A DNA stretch of 64,000 bases from an uncultured Bacteroidales bacterium (GTDB lineage: Bacteria; Bacteroidota; Bacteroidia; Bacteroidales; UBA932): positions 181,652 through 245,651 of the forward strand of contig CALVAG010000001.1 in NCBI GenBank assembly GCA_944325445.1, in the 5' to 3' direction. The position numbers and the translations under genes were made by a program. The first letter of the stretch is position 1. Each line of letters starts with the position of its first letter. The notes below the pieces were generated by a model. The model searched no databases, had not been told where the DNA came from, and saw only the letters and a list, made by a program, of their open reading frames with translations. Below, one piece after another: positions 8,170 through 17,557 of this stretch.

Positions 8170-9807
8170 CTATTGCTCCTTTGGGGTAAGCAGTGTTACG
8201 TTATAGACGAATTCGTTGCTGTGGCGGTGGTGGGTTTTGGCCCAACGGTTGTCGTCATAGGTCCCTACGAAAAGGCTGTCCGCACTGTTCCAAATGTCGG
8301 GCAGCTCTTTTTTTACAGGTTGATGCGTGATGACAACGCACGGCAATTTCTGCAGAAGCGAATCTCTGTCGGAAACCTTTAATGGCCTTATGACCCTGTT
8401 TGCCGCATATACTATTTCTATGCGCAATGGATTTTCGCTGTTATAGTAGAATGGAATACCGTCCAGCTCCGGAATATCTCTTGTCTGCGAGATACTGTTT
8501 ATCTCTGGATTGTTGATTACGTTTTTAAGCGACGGCATAGCTGCAAGTTCCGCGAAAAGGAAGAGCGCCAGAACAGTGGCCACCATTTTTACCGGCTGGA
8601 ATTTATATGCATAAAAGGCCAGCAAAAAAGCCGTGCCCCAAATTACTGCAGTCAGAATAATCAAAAATGTAAGTGATATATATCCTGATTGGTATAGAAA
8701 GATATATGCGGCGAAAGGAATTGCAAAGACTACGGCAGCAAGTGCCCAGCCGTTGATCCCGTAGAATATTTTATCTGTCTTGAATACCGATTTATACTTA
8801 AGTCTTTCATTCCATATTGTTATAAGGTAGCCCATCAGGTAACTTGCAGGTATGAGAATGGGGAGCAGGTATCGGTTTTTCTTTTCGGGGAAGAGCGAAA
8901 GGAGTACCAGCATTATGAACATCCAGGCAAATGGGAGCAGGTATGATCTGTTTTTCCTGTCATCCTTAGACCAGACGGGAAGCAGAATTGCCGTAGGCAG
9001 CAGCAGCGACCATACACCGCTTTCGAGAAAGAATTTCCAATAGTAATACCATGGCCGTACATTGTGATTCAACCATGCACCCGATTCCTTTTCTGCGACA
9101 TATGCCATGGCTTCGGGATGGAATGCATAGATGTACGCGTACCACCACAGCCCTATTGCCAGACAGAGTATGACCGTTGCAAGAATCCCACGCCATTTTC
9201 TCTTCAATGAAGGTCTGTTTACCAGTGTAAAGGCAATCAGCAGAGGCAGCAGAAGCGAGTAGAAAGAGATAGGCCCCTTGCTCATGAATGAGAGACCCAT
9301 CATGATTCCGCTAATTATAAAATTCCTCCATTTGCATCCGGGCAAGGTCAGCCCCTTGCACAGATAGTAGATTGCGCACATCATAAAGGCGTGGCAATAT
9401 ATATCCCATGAAGCTGTTCGCCCCATCAGTATGACGCTATAACATGTGCATAGAATCATTGTTGCCACCATCGGATTTATATCCGGCATGAAGCGGGTGA
9501 ATTTGTAAAAATAGAATACCAGTAGCATGGCGGCGAGTGCGGCCATCCCCCTTTGCAGCGCGAGATTGTCAGGCGAAATCAGTTCTGCAACAGCCGTAAT
9601 CCATGTGGGAAGCGGAGGTTTTTCCAATCTCAAATCTCCGTTAAGCGTGGGGACGAGCCAATGACCGTCATAAACCATTTCGCGTGCGGTTATTATATTC
9701 CTCGATTCCATGATATCCGGAATTATAACCTCATTATTGACAAAGAATGTAATGATGCAGATAAATATAATTGCAACTGAACCCGGTATCTTACTGTGCC
9801 TTGACAT
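8170..9807 (-). CDS. Family 39 (ArnT/PMT-like) membrane glycosyltransferase
   Basis: A 545-residue polytopic inner-membrane protein with about eleven to thirteen hydrophobic helices and a soluble C-terminal domain. Its N-terminal loop (ESRNIITAREM...DGHWLVPTLNGDLRLEKPPL) matches the catalytic periplasmic loop of GT39/ArnT-like enzymes, where the first acidic residues bind the lipid-linked sugar donor. Such enzymes move a sugar from a polyprenyl-phosphate carrier to lipid A or protein; the acceptor here cannot be told. The start at 9807 is chosen because a TAnnTTTG box lies at 9830-9837, inside the longer frame that begins at 9897. Monocistronic. Confidence 0.82.
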   Translation of the reverse strand: MSRHSKIPGSVAIIFICIITFFVNNEVIIPDIMESRNIITAREMVYDGHWLVPTLNGDLRLEKPPLPTWITAVAELISPDNLALQRGMAALAAMLLVFYFYKFTRFMPDINPMVATMILCTCYSVILMGRTASWDIYCHAFMMCAIYYLCKGLTLPGCKWRNFIISGIMMGLSFMSKGPISFYSLLLPLLIAFTLVNRPSLKRKWRGILATVILCLAIGLWWYAYIYAFHPEAMAYVAEKESGAWLNHNVRPWYYYWKFFLESGVWSLLLPTAILLPVWSKDDRKNRSYLLPFAWMFIMLVLLSLFPEKKNRYLLPILIPASYLMGYLITIWNERLKYKSVFKTDKIFYGINGWALAAVVFAIPFAAYIFLYQSGYISLTFLIILTAVIWGTAFLLAFYAYKFQPVKMVATVLALFLFAELAAMPSLKNVINNPEINSISQTRDIPELDGIPFYYNSENPLRIEIVYAANRVIRPLKVSDRDSLLQKLPCVVITHQPVKKELPDIWNSADSLFVGTYDDNRWAKTHHRHSNEFVYNVTLLTPKEQ

Positions 9808-9829
9808 AAATTCAATATTCTTCCGCCGG

Positions 9830-9837
9830 CAAAGATA
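9830..9837 (-). promoter_or_regulatory. -7 element of the GT39 gene (TATCTTTG)
   Basis: The minus-strand reading is TATCTTTG, an exact TAnnTTTG match, 23 bp before the start codon at 9807. It supports that start over the longer frame. Confidence 0.6.
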
Positions 9838-9886
9838 GAGAAAAAAATACCAAGAATTTGCAATACGGTTGCATCGGTTTTTGTCA

Positions 9887-9894
9887 TAATTTTG
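9887..9894 (+). promoter_or_regulatory. -7 element of the copper ATPase gene (TAATTTTG)
   Basis: TAATTTTG matches TAnnTTTG and lies 45 bp before the ATG at 9939. It overlaps a longer frame from 9858, which is therefore not the start. No well-placed -33 box is seen and no copper-operator motif is recognised. Confidence 0.5.
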
Positions 9895-9938
9895 CACAAA
9901 CTGATTTCGACAATAACTGTCGGAGAAAGATTCATATT

Positions 9939-12431
9939 ATGACAGAGAAGAATTTCCACGTGTCGGGGATGAGCTGTGCCGCCTGTGCCGCCCGCGTAGA
10001 CAAGGTGCTGAACGGGCAGGAGGGGGTATGCAAGGCAGAGGTCAATTTTGCAGCAGCATCGGTAAGGGTTCTCTATGACCCTGATATTTGCTCTCCGGAG
10101 TCGCTCAAAAAGGCGGTCCGGGATGCAGGGTATGACTTGATGATTGAAGACAGCAGTACGGCGGATGCGATTGAAAAGGAAAAGGACAAGAGTTACAGAA
10201 AGTTGAGAAGCGATACAGTTCTTGCCATAATCTTTTCGTTGCCCGTCCTCGTCGCTAGCCTGTTTTTTATGGAATACGGCTGGGTGAAGTATATGGTATG
10301 GATACTTTCCACCGCAGTGGTTTTCTTTTTCGGAAGAAGATTCTATAAAAGTGCGTGGAAACAGCTGATGCACCGCTCATCCAATATGGATACACTTGTT
10401 GCGGTAAGTACGGCCATTGCCTATTTTTTCTCTCTTTTCAATCTCTGTTTTCCTGAATTCTGGTTAAAGAGAGGAATCGAGCCTCATCTCTATTTCGAGG
10501 CATCGAGCGTTATAATAACTTTTATTCTTCTCGGACGTCTTCTCGAGAACCGTGCAAAGGAGAAGACTTCTGGCGCCATCAAGAAACTTATGGGGCTGCA
10601 GCCGAAGTATGTAACGGTGGTAAGAGCCGGAGGCGAAGAGTCTATCCCGGTAGAAAATGCCGTAAAGGGAGATATCATTGCAGTAAAACCCGGCGAAAAG
10701 ATTGCTTTAGACGGAACGGTGGTGTGGGGCAGCTCGTATGTGGATGAAAGCATGCTCAACGGGGAGCCGCTCGCTTCGTACAAAGAGAACGGAAACCGCG
10801 TTTATGCAGGTTCCATAAACCAGAAGGGCACATTCCGCTTCAGGGCCGAGAAAACAGGAGACGAGACGGTCCTCTCTCAAATAATAAAACTCGTGCAGCA
10901 GGCGCAGGGAAGCAAGGCCCCGGTACAGCAGATAGTGGATAAGGTCGCTTCTGTATTCGTGCCTGCGATTATAACAATCTCTATAGCGGTTTTCTTTATA
11001 TGGCTCATTGCAGACCCTTCGCAGGTTGTGCACGGTATTCTGGCCATGGTGACAGTGCTGATTATAGCCTGTCCCTGCGCCTTGGGCCTGGCAACCCCCA
11101 CTGCAATAATAGTGGGAATAGGCAAGGGAGCTTCTGAAGGTATTCTCATAAAGGATGCGGTAAGTCTGGAGGTGGCACGTAAGGTAGATTCCGTAATTCT
11201 TGACAAGACCGGTACCGTTACTGAGGGAAAACCGGGAGTGGTGCGTGAATTATGGCTTCGCGGCAGGGAGAAGAGTCCGATCTTGTATGCCTTGGAACAT
11301 TTTTCCGAGCACCCTGTCGCATCTGCGGTAGTTGAGGCATTAAGCGCCGATGCAGGTGGCGGAAACGAACTCGAAATAGAAAAATTCGAAAACATTCCGG
11401 GCAAGGGGGTAAAATGCGAATATGAAGGGAGACTCTACTTTGCCGGCAGCCCGTCGCTGTTGGAGGAGGCCGGAGTCCGGACCGGTGAGGAGGAGAACAG
11501 GTTTTTTGAAGAGTGCGCAAAAGAGGGAAATACAATCGTCTGTTTTGCAGATTCGGAATCTGTCATTGCCCTTATGGCGATATCGGATACAATCAAGCCA
11601 GGATCGGCTGAGGCGGTGGCTGCTCTCCGCAAAACGGGCATAGAGGTATATATGCTTACAGGGGATAACGGAGCCTCTGCCGCTTCAATGGCAAGGAAAG
11701 CCGGAATAAAACATTACCGGGCCTCAATGCTGCCTGCAGACAAGGCTGCTTTTGTAAAGGAGCTGCAAGAGGGCGGACATGTGGTTGCGATGGCGGGAGA
11801 CGGAATCAACGACAGTGCCGCTCTTGCCCTGGCCGATTTGAGCATTGCAATGGGAAAAGGCAGCGACATCGCAATGGATACGGCAATGGTTACCATACTT
11901 TCGTCGGACCTTATGAAAATCCCGCAGGCCGTAAGGCTTTCGCACCTCGTAATAAAAACTGTGCATCAGAATCTGTTCTGGGCGTTTATTTACAATATTA
12001 TAGCAATTCCGATAGCGGCAGGCGCGCTCTATCCCATAAACGGATTTCTCCTGAATCCAATGATAGGGGGCGCGGCAATGGCATTCAGCAGCGTGAGCGT
12101 GGTTGCCAACAGTTTGCGTCTTAGGAGAAAGAGAATATCCGATGGCCGGAAGGCCGGGCAGGAAAATTGCTGCGGTGCAAGTTGCGATATCAACGGGAGT
12201 GACAATATTATTAACGATAAAAATATCATGAAACAGGAATTCAAAGTAGAGGGCATGATGTGCAATCATTGCCGTACCCATGTGGAAAACGCACTTAACA
12301 GCATAGAGGGTGTGAGGGCAAAGGTGACTCTCGACCCTCCGGTAGCTGCGGTCGAGTCTGAAAGGGAGATTTCAAAGGAGGAACTGCAGAAGGCAATCAC
12401 CGAAAAGGCTGGCGAATATACACTGCTTTGA
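9939..12431 (+). CDS. copA: Copper-exporting P-type ATPase with N- and C-terminal heavy-metal domains
   Basis: An 830-residue P1B-type ATPase. The N-terminal HMA domain has GMSCAAC (about residues 10-16). The transport-site CPC motif is at 378-380 (ACPCALGLATPT), the phosphorylation motif DKTGT begins at 422, the nucleotide-domain SEHPVA follows, and the hinge is GDGIND. CPC plus an HMA domain indicates Cu(I) export. After the last membrane helix there is a cysteine-containing linker (CCGASC) and a complete second HMA domain from residue 764 (MKQEFKVEGMMCNHC). That domain closely resembles the free chaperone CopZ. An in-frame ATG at 12228 with an A/T-rich upstream could allow a separate 67-residue chaperone. 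Confidence 0.92.
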   Translation: MTEKNFHVSGMSCAACAARVDKVLNGQEGVCKAEVNFAAASVRVLYDPDICSPESLKKAVRDAGYDLMIEDSSTADAIEKEKDKSYRKLRSDTVLAIIFSLPVLVASLFFMEYGWVKYMVWILSTAVVFFFGRRFYKSAWKQLMHRSSNMDTLVAVSTAIAYFFSLFNLCFPEFWLKRGIEPHLYFEASSVIITFILLGRLLENRAKEKTSGAIKKLMGLQPKYVTVVRAGGEESIPVENAVKGDIIAVKPGEKIALDGTVVWGSSYVDESMLNGEPLASYKENGNRVYAGSINQKGTFRFRAEKTGDETVLSQIIKLVQQAQGSKAPVQQIVDKVASVFVPAIITISIAVFFIWLIADPSQVVHGILAMVTVLIIACPCALGLATPTAIIVGIGKGASEGILIKDAVSLEVARKVDSVILDKTGTVTEGKPGVVRELWLRGREKSPILYALEHFSEHPVASAVVEALSADAGGGNELEIEKFENIPGKGVKCEYEGRLYFAGSPSLLEEAGVRTGEEENRFFEECAKEGNTIVCFADSESVIALMAISDTIKPGSAEAVAALRKTGIEVYMLTGDNGASAASMARKAGIKHYRASMLPADKAAFVKELQEGGHVVAMAGDGINDSAALALADLSIAMGKGSDIAMDTAMVTILSSDLMKIPQAVRLSHLVIKTVHQNLFWAFIYNIIAIPIAAGALYPINGFLLNPMIGGAAMAFSSVSVVANSLRLRRKRISDGRKAGQENCCGASCDINGSDNIINDKNIMKQEFKVEGMMCNHCRTHVENALNSIEGVRAKVTLDPPVAAVESEREISKEELQKAITEKAGEYTLL

Positions 12432-12452
12432 CAGGCGGAGGGGCTGCGGGCG

Positions 12453-13649
12453 TTACTGTACCCGGTTGCGTTTGAAATGCGGTGTACAGTAGAAACGGAA
12501 ACCGAGCAGCGACACGATTGCAAGGACTGCCCCTGTCAGGTATGCCATGGAGAATGACGACATTTCTCCGATTATACCCCCTGCGACAAGCCCCAATCCT
12601 ATGCCTATGTCCCATGATGTGAGGTAGGTAGATGTGGCCGTGCCCCTCTGGTTGTGCTGTCCGAGATTTACGAACATGGTGTTGAATGCGGGGAACATGG
12701 TCCCGAATCCCGCACCGAGCAGTACGGCTGTTGAAAAAAGCAGTATCTCGGCCCCCTTTATGGAGTGTCCTGCAACGCCTTCGCAGAGGAAGAGGCTGAA
12801 GAAGCAGAGTATTACAACATAGTATGCCGCATGGATGACTTCGGTAATTTTTCCGTGGTCTACCTGTTTGCCTGAGAAAATTCTGGAGATGGCCATGCCG
12901 ACCGCCATACAGGTGAAAAAGAGTCCTGTACCTCCCGTTATGCCTATGTTTTTGGCATACATGGCAACATAGGTGGTCGTCATTCCGTAGGGAATCGAGA
13001 GCAGAAGGAGGTCTATTCCGAGAGGAATGCCCTTCAGCAGTATGAAACGGTCGAGAGAGATTGCAGTACGCTGGACGGTGGGGCGCCTTTTTGTCTTGAC
13101 AAGCGATGCACATATAAACCCTGTTACGCAAAAGCCCATTGCGCAAAGGAATATGGAGTCGAACGGGTAGTGGTCATGCATGAAAAGTCCGGTCATCGGT
13201 CCGAGCGACATTGCAATGTTGTTGGCCAGACCGTAATAGCCGAGCCCCTCTCCGCGCCGCGACGAAGGCATGATATCTATTACGATGGTATTGCCGGCAA
13301 CCGTCACGGTACCGAATGAAAGCCCGTGCACTATGCGCAGCGCTATGAACATGGCTACCGTGCCGCAGAGTACATATCCGCCGAAGATGAGGGTAAATAT
13401 CCCGAATGCAAGCAGGTAGAGCGGTTTTCTTTGGAAACTGTCGAGCAGATAGCCTGAAAAGGGTCTGATGACAAGTGCGGCGACAGTGTAGCAGGCCAGT
13501 ATGGCTCCTGTGGAACCGGTGCTGATATTGAAGATTTCCACCAGATAAAATGGCAATACCGGCATGAGCAGGTAAAATCCGAAGTAGAGCAGGAAGTTTG
13601 CCGCCAGAATCAGGCAATAGCTCGGTGATACAAGTCTCTCCTTGTCCAT
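12453..13649 (-). CDS. MFS transporter
   Basis: A 398-residue major facilitator with about 12 hydrophobic helices. Motif-A-like GYLLDSFQRKPLY occurs in loop 2-3. Helix 1 starts at ILAANFLLYFGFYLL and the substrate is not predictable. The start at 13649 (MDKERLVSP) was taken over a frame reaching 13778, because the extra residues overlap the upstream AraC gene and are low in hydrophobicity. It follows the AraC regulator at 13672 by 22 bp on the same strand, so the pair probably forms one transcript with the regulator controlling the pump. Drug or metabolite efflux is the likeliest role. Confidence 0.82.
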   Translation of the reverse strand: MDKERLVSPSYCLILAANFLLYFGFYLLMPVLPFYLVEIFNISTGSTGAILACYTVAALVIRPFSGYLLDSFQRKPLYLLAFGIFTLIFGGYVLCGTVAMFIALRIVHGLSFGTVTVAGNTIVIDIMPSSRRGEGLGYYGLANNIAMSLGPMTGLFMHDHYPFDSIFLCAMGFCVTGFICASLVKTKRRPTVQRTAISLDRFILLKGIPLGIDLLLLSIPYGMTTTYVAMYAKNIGITGGTGLFFTCMAVGMAISRIFSGKQVDHGKITEVIHAAYYVVILCFFSLFLCEGVAGHSIKGAEILLFSTAVLLGAGFGTMFPAFNTMFVNLGQHNQRGTATSTYLTSWDIGIGLGLVAGGIIGEMSSFSMAYLTGAVLAIVSLLGFRFYCTPHFKRNRVQ

Positions 13650-13671
13650 AATAATTTTTTTGTATGTTAGG

Positions 13672-14580
13672 CTATACTGCCGTTTGAAGCCGTCTGTATT
13701 CGTTTGGAGTGTATCCGACATTCTTCTTGAAAAGTCTGTTGAAATGCTGGGAGTACTGGAATCCGAGTTCGTATGCAATCTGGCTCATTGTCTTGTCGCT
13801 GCCGGCAATCATCTCCTTGGCGGCATCTATCAGCCTTGTCTGTATATACTCCTGTGCAGTCTTGCCGGTTTCCTTTTTTATGAGGTCTCCAAAATAGTTC
13901 GGGGAGAGAAATACTTTGTCTGCAAAATATTTTACGGTAGGAAGTCCGTCTGTCCTTGCCCTTCCGTTATCGAAATAGTCGTCGAGCAGGGATTCGAATC
14001 TGCTCAATATATCCTTGTTCACGACTGCGCGCGTGTTGAACTGGCGTTCATAGAAACGGAGGCAATAGTCGAGCAGCAGCTGGATATTCCCGGCGATAAG
14101 GCGTTTGCTCAGCCTGTCTATGGCGTGCTCGAGCTCCATTTGAATTTTTGAAAGGCAATCCATGATGATTTTCTTTTCATCATCGGAAATGTGCAGCGCT
14201 TCATTGGATTTGTAGGAGAAAAACGAATATCTCTTTATTTCGCTTCCGAGAGGGGTCCCCTTTATGAGGTCTGGATGGAAAAGTATTCCGTATGCCTTGG
14301 GCTTTACCCCTTCCGCCATCTCTATTTCGGCGACCTGCCCGGGGGCAAAGCTGGTAATGGTCCCTTCCTGATAGTCGTATGTCTGTTTTCCGTATCTTAT
14401 GTCGCCGCATACGGTCTCCTTAAGATACAGGGCGTAAACTCCGTAATTTATTGTAAAATGGGTCGGAAACTTTGTCGCTTCGGACAAATTCACCACACTT
14501 ACCAGCGGGTGAAGCGTTTCAAGCCCGAAAAGCCTGTTGTATTTATCTACGGAATCGAGATTGATAATGCTGTTGTCCAT
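13672..14580 (-). CDS. AraC-family transcriptional regulator (paralogue A)
   Basis: A 302-residue regulator with an N-terminal cupin-like sensing region (about 1-150: YALYLKETVCGDIRYG, GILFHPDLIKGTPLG) and a C-terminal AraC/XylS DNA-binding domain with two helix-turn-helices (about 195-300: FADKVFLSPNYFGDLIKKET and MSQIAYELGFQYSQHFNRLF). It is colinear over its full length with the AraC protein at 17558, sharing features such as LHPL, FHPDLI, SEALH and FYxRQF. It is divergent from the TonB receptor operon and upstream of the MFS gene, so it may control both. The effector is unknown. Confidence 0.9.
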   Translation of the reverse strand: MDNSIINLDSVDKYNRLFGLETLHPLVSVVNLSEATKFPTHFTINYGVYALYLKETVCGDIRYGKQTYDYQEGTITSFAPGQVAEIEMAEGVKPKAYGILFHPDLIKGTPLGSEIKRYSFFSYKSNEALHISDDEKKIIMDCLSKIQMELEHAIDRLSKRLIAGNIQLLLDYCLRFYERQFNTRAVVNKDILSRFESLLDDYFDNGRARTDGLPTVKYFADKVFLSPNYFGDLIKKETGKTAQEYIQTRLIDAAKEMIAGSDKTMSQIAYELGFQYSQHFNRLFKKNVGYTPNEYRRLQTAV

Positions 14581-14604
14581 AATGCCTTTTCAACTTTTAC
14601 GGGG

Positions 14605-14612
14605 CAAAATTA
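14605..14612 (-). promoter_or_regulatory. -7 element of the AraC-MFS transcript (TAATTTTG)
   Basis: The minus-strand reading TAATTTTG matches TAnnTTTG, 25 bp before the AraC start codon at 14580. Confidence 0.5.
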
Positions 14613-14711
14613 ATTATAAAATCCTATGTGTAATGCTCCCGGCCGGAAATATACCGGATTTTAGATACAATCTTCTGTAATATGTATACAGACTGCGATT
14701 GCGTAAATCCA

Positions 14712-14719
14712 TACTTTTG
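14712..14719 (+). promoter_or_regulatory. -7 element of the TonB receptor operon (TACTTTTG)
   Basis: TACTTTTG matches TAnnTTTG and lies 21 bp before the ATG at 14741. It excludes the upstream in-frame start at 14699. The 100 bp between this box and the divergent AraC promoter is the likely operator region for the AraC proteins. Confidence 0.55.
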
Positions 14720-14740
14720 CAGCGTATAACCGATGAAAGT

Positions 14741-16678
14741 ATGCAAGGAAAGAATTTCATGTTGTTTTGTATTGCGGCGGGCTTTGTCGGCATCAGGGCT
14801 GCGGCTTTCCCGGTCCAGGCAGATCCTTGTGATACGGAGTCTGCGGATTCCGCTGCGGTCGCCAACGATTTTTCGCTTTCGGAGGCAGTCGTTACCGGTG
14901 CAAGGTATGAGACCGATATCCGTCATCTGCCGATGACTGTTTCGGTGGTAAACCGTCGGATGCTCGAGGCGGGCCGCGAAAGTTCCATTTTGCCGGTACT
15001 GAATGCGCAGGTCCCCGGGTTCTTTTCAACTTCAAGGGGAATGATGGGGTTCGGAGTTTCGGACGGGGCGTCCGGGCAAATGTCGGTCCGCGGAATAGGC
15101 GGTCCGGCGCAGGCCGGGCTTCCGACCACAGGAATGTTGGTGCTCATAGACGGCCATCCCCAGTATATGGGGCTTATGGGACACCCTGTTGCAGATGCGT
15201 ATCAGACGATGATGGTGGAACGGGTCGAGGTTTTGCGCACTCCGGCATCGGTGCTTTACGGCAGCAATGCAATGGGCGGAGTGGTGAATATTGTAACCCG
15301 TAAAATGGAGGAAGAGGGGGTGAGGACGGGCATCAGTCTCGGTGCAGGTTCGTACGGTACGCTCCAGAGCGAAGTCAATAACCGTGTAAGGAAAGGAGGG
15401 TTCAGCAGCGTGGTTACGGCATCATACAACAGGACCGACGGCCACCGCCCGAATATGGGGTTCGAGCAGTATGGCGGATATGTAAAGATGGGTTACGATT
15501 TTTCCGACAACTGGAGCCTGTGGGCGGATGTGAATCTTACCCGTTTCAATGCCACGAATCCGGGTGCTGTGGACGAACTCTATATCGACAATGACCAGAG
15601 GGTTACACGCGGTATGACATCTGTCGCCCTTGAAAATGATTATGAAAAGACATCCGGTACATTGAGTCTCTTTTACAATTGGGGCGACCACTGGATTAAC
15701 GACGGGTACCGGGCCGGGGAACAGCCGCTGGACTACAGGTTCAACTCTAATGACAGAATGTACGGAGTCTCGGTCTACCAAAGCGTGGAACTTTTCGAAG
15801 GAAACCGAATGACGGCCGGGTTCGATTACTTCCATTTCGGCGGCAAAGCCTGGAACGGATATATAACGGACGGCCGCCGGGAGATTTTGGCGGACAAGGC
15901 TTTGGATGAATATGCAGGTTATGTGGATTTCCGCCAGAATATAGGCAGCCTGCTCACTCTGGATGCCGGAGTGAGGGTAGATTATCATTCGCAGAGCGGG
16001 ACAGAGGTTATTCCGCAGGCCGGCCTGGCATTCCACATGCCGGGAAGAGGGGAACTCAAGGTGATGGCAAGCAAAGGGTTCCGCAATCCTACAATCCGGG
16101 AGATGTATATGTTCCCGCCTCAGAATCCCGATTTGGAGCCGGAGAGGCTCTGGAGCTATGAGCTCTCATGGTCGCAGCCGCTTTCCGGAGGCCGTTTACA
16201 TTATGGGGTAAATATATTCTACATAAACGGCGACAATCTCATAATGAGGCTTCCGAATCCCGGTGGAAGCGGGATGCTGAACCAGAATTCAGGCGAGATA
16301 GAGAACTGGGGCGCGGAGGCGAGCCTGTCGTACCGTTTCAATGATGCATGGAGCGCACAGACCAATTACAGCTGGCTGCATATGGAGAATCCCGTGCTTG
16401 CATCTCCGGAACATAAACTCTATGCAGGAGTGCAGTTCGAAAAGGGAAAATGGAACTGGTCGAGCGGGGTGCAATATGTAGCGGGGCTTTATACGGAACT
16501 CGAGACGGATGTTACGGAAGATTTCGTATTGTGGGAGATAATGGGGAGTTACAGGCTTGCCGAATGGCTGTCGTTATACCTGAAAGGAGAAAATCTGCTG
16601 GCACAGCGTTATGAGATAATGAAGGGCTATCCCATGCCTAAAGCGACATTTATGGGAGGAATTATTTTCAGTTTTTAA
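14741..16678 (+). CDS. TonB-dependent outer-membrane receptor
   Basis: A 645-residue outer-membrane receptor. A signal sequence (NFMLFCIAAGFVGIRAAAF) and a short extension lead to the plug domain: EAVVTGARYETDIRHLPMTV contains the TonB-box-like region, and VLYGSNAMGGVVNIVTR is the conserved plug end. A 22-strand beta-barrel follows, ending in a terminal phenylalanine (GGIIFSF). It has no SusC-type carboxypeptidase-regulatory extension and no SusD partner, so it is more like siderophore, cobalamin or metal receptors than a SusC glycan receptor. It is divergent from AraC-A and leads an operon with the CMD-cupin and AraC-B genes. Confidence 0.9.
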   Translation: MQGKNFMLFCIAAGFVGIRAAAFPVQADPCDTESADSAAVANDFSLSEAVVTGARYETDIRHLPMTVSVVNRRMLEAGRESSILPVLNAQVPGFFSTSRGMMGFGVSDGASGQMSVRGIGGPAQAGLPTTGMLVLIDGHPQYMGLMGHPVADAYQTMMVERVEVLRTPASVLYGSNAMGGVVNIVTRKMEEEGVRTGISLGAGSYGTLQSEVNNRVRKGGFSSVVTASYNRTDGHRPNMGFEQYGGYVKMGYDFSDNWSLWADVNLTRFNATNPGAVDELYIDNDQRVTRGMTSVALENDYEKTSGTLSLFYNWGDHWINDGYRAGEQPLDYRFNSNDRMYGVSVYQSVELFEGNRMTAGFDYFHFGGKAWNGYITDGRREILADKALDEYAGYVDFRQNIGSLLTLDAGVRVDYHSQSGTEVIPQAGLAFHMPGRGELKVMASKGFRNPTIREMYMFPPQNPDLEPERLWSYELSWSQPLSGGRLHYGVNIFYINGDNLIMRLPNPGGSGMLNQNSGEIENWGAEASLSYRFNDAWSAQTNYSWLHMENPVLASPEHKLYAGVQFEKGKWNWSSGVQYVAGLYTELETDVTEDFVLWEIMGSYRLAEWLSLYLKGENLLAQRYEIMKGYPMPKATFMGGIIFSF

Positions 16679-16700
16679 CAATATTTTGATTTACAGACAT

Positions 16701-17522
16701 ATGAAAAAGGTTTTATTTTTTGTATTGATTATAACGATGACTAATATTCAGAATGTTATGGCACAGGAAAAAATTACGCAGACCGCAGGTAGCGTCCAGT
16801 TGGGCGAATTCGCCCCGAAATTTGCGGAACTTAACGATGATGTTCTCTTCGGCCAGATTTGGAACCGCAGCGGGCTCAGCCCGCACGACCGGAGCATGGT
16901 TACTGTAGCGACCCTTGTGGGCAAAGGAATAATAGACTCTTCGCTTACACATCATCTTCAGTTTGCGAAAAGCAATGGGGTTACCCGTACGGAAATTTCG
17001 GAATTGCTGACCCATATTGCCTTTTATGCAGGCTGGCCGAACGCCTGGGGAGCTTTCCGTCTGGCAAAGGATGTCTGGGCGGAGGATGCGGAAGGCGACA
17101 ACGGAAAGGCCGCTTTCCAAAAGGAGATGATTTTCCCCGTAGGTGAGCCCAATACTGCTTATGCAAAATATTTTACAGGGAACAGCTATCTTGCTCCCGT
17201 TTCTACGGAACAGGTTAAATTCTCGAACGTTACGTTCGAACCGCGTTGCCGCAACAACTGGCACATACATCATGCAACGAAAGGAGGAGGACAGATGCTC
17301 GTATGCGTGGCAGGCCGCGGCTGGTATCAGGAAGAGGGCAAGCCGGCGGTAGAGATGCGTCCAGGTGACGTAATACATATCCCGGCCAATGTGAAGCATT
17401 GGCACGGTGCAGCTGCCGACAGCTGGTTCGCACATCTGGCGTTCGAACTGCCGGGCGAGAATACCTCGAACGAGTGGCTTGAAGCGGTATCGGATGAGGA
17501 GTACGATAAACTCGAAAAATAG
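16701..17522 (+). CDS. Exported carboxymuconolactone decarboxylase-like/cupin two-domain protein
   Basis: A 273-residue protein with a signal peptide (MKKVLFFVLIITMTNIQNVMAQ). A CMD/AhpD-like helical domain covers about residues 38-125 (LSPHDRSMVTVATL, then LTHIAFYAGWPNAWGAF). It lacks the CxxC that makes AhpD a peroxidase partner. A cupin barrel follows (about 150-250) with metal-ligand motifs NWHIHHATKGGGQML and PGDVIHIPANVKHWHGA. Cytoplasmic CMD-cupin proteins are common; a signal peptide suggests a periplasmic metal-dependent enzyme. It lies 22 bp after the TonB receptor gene. The reaction is unknown. Confidence 0.82.
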   Translation: MKKVLFFVLIITMTNIQNVMAQEKITQTAGSVQLGEFAPKFAELNDDVLFGQIWNRSGLSPHDRSMVTVATLVGKGIIDSSLTHHLQFAKSNGVTRTEISELLTHIAFYAGWPNAWGAFRLAKDVWAEDAEGDNGKAAFQKEMIFPVGEPNTAYAKYFTGNSYLAPVSTEQVKFSNVTFEPRCRNNWHIHHATKGGGQMLVCVAGRGWYQEEGKPAVEMRPGDVIHIPANVKHWHGAAADSWFAHLAFELPGENTSNEWLEAVSDEEYDKLEK

Positions 17523-17557
17523 AAATTTACAGCAGTAGGATAGTGCCGGATGGCGGT

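Noticed and set aside
13650..13778. Longer start of the first MFS gene
   Set aside because: It overlaps the AraC gene by over 100 bp and adds a polar, non-family tail.
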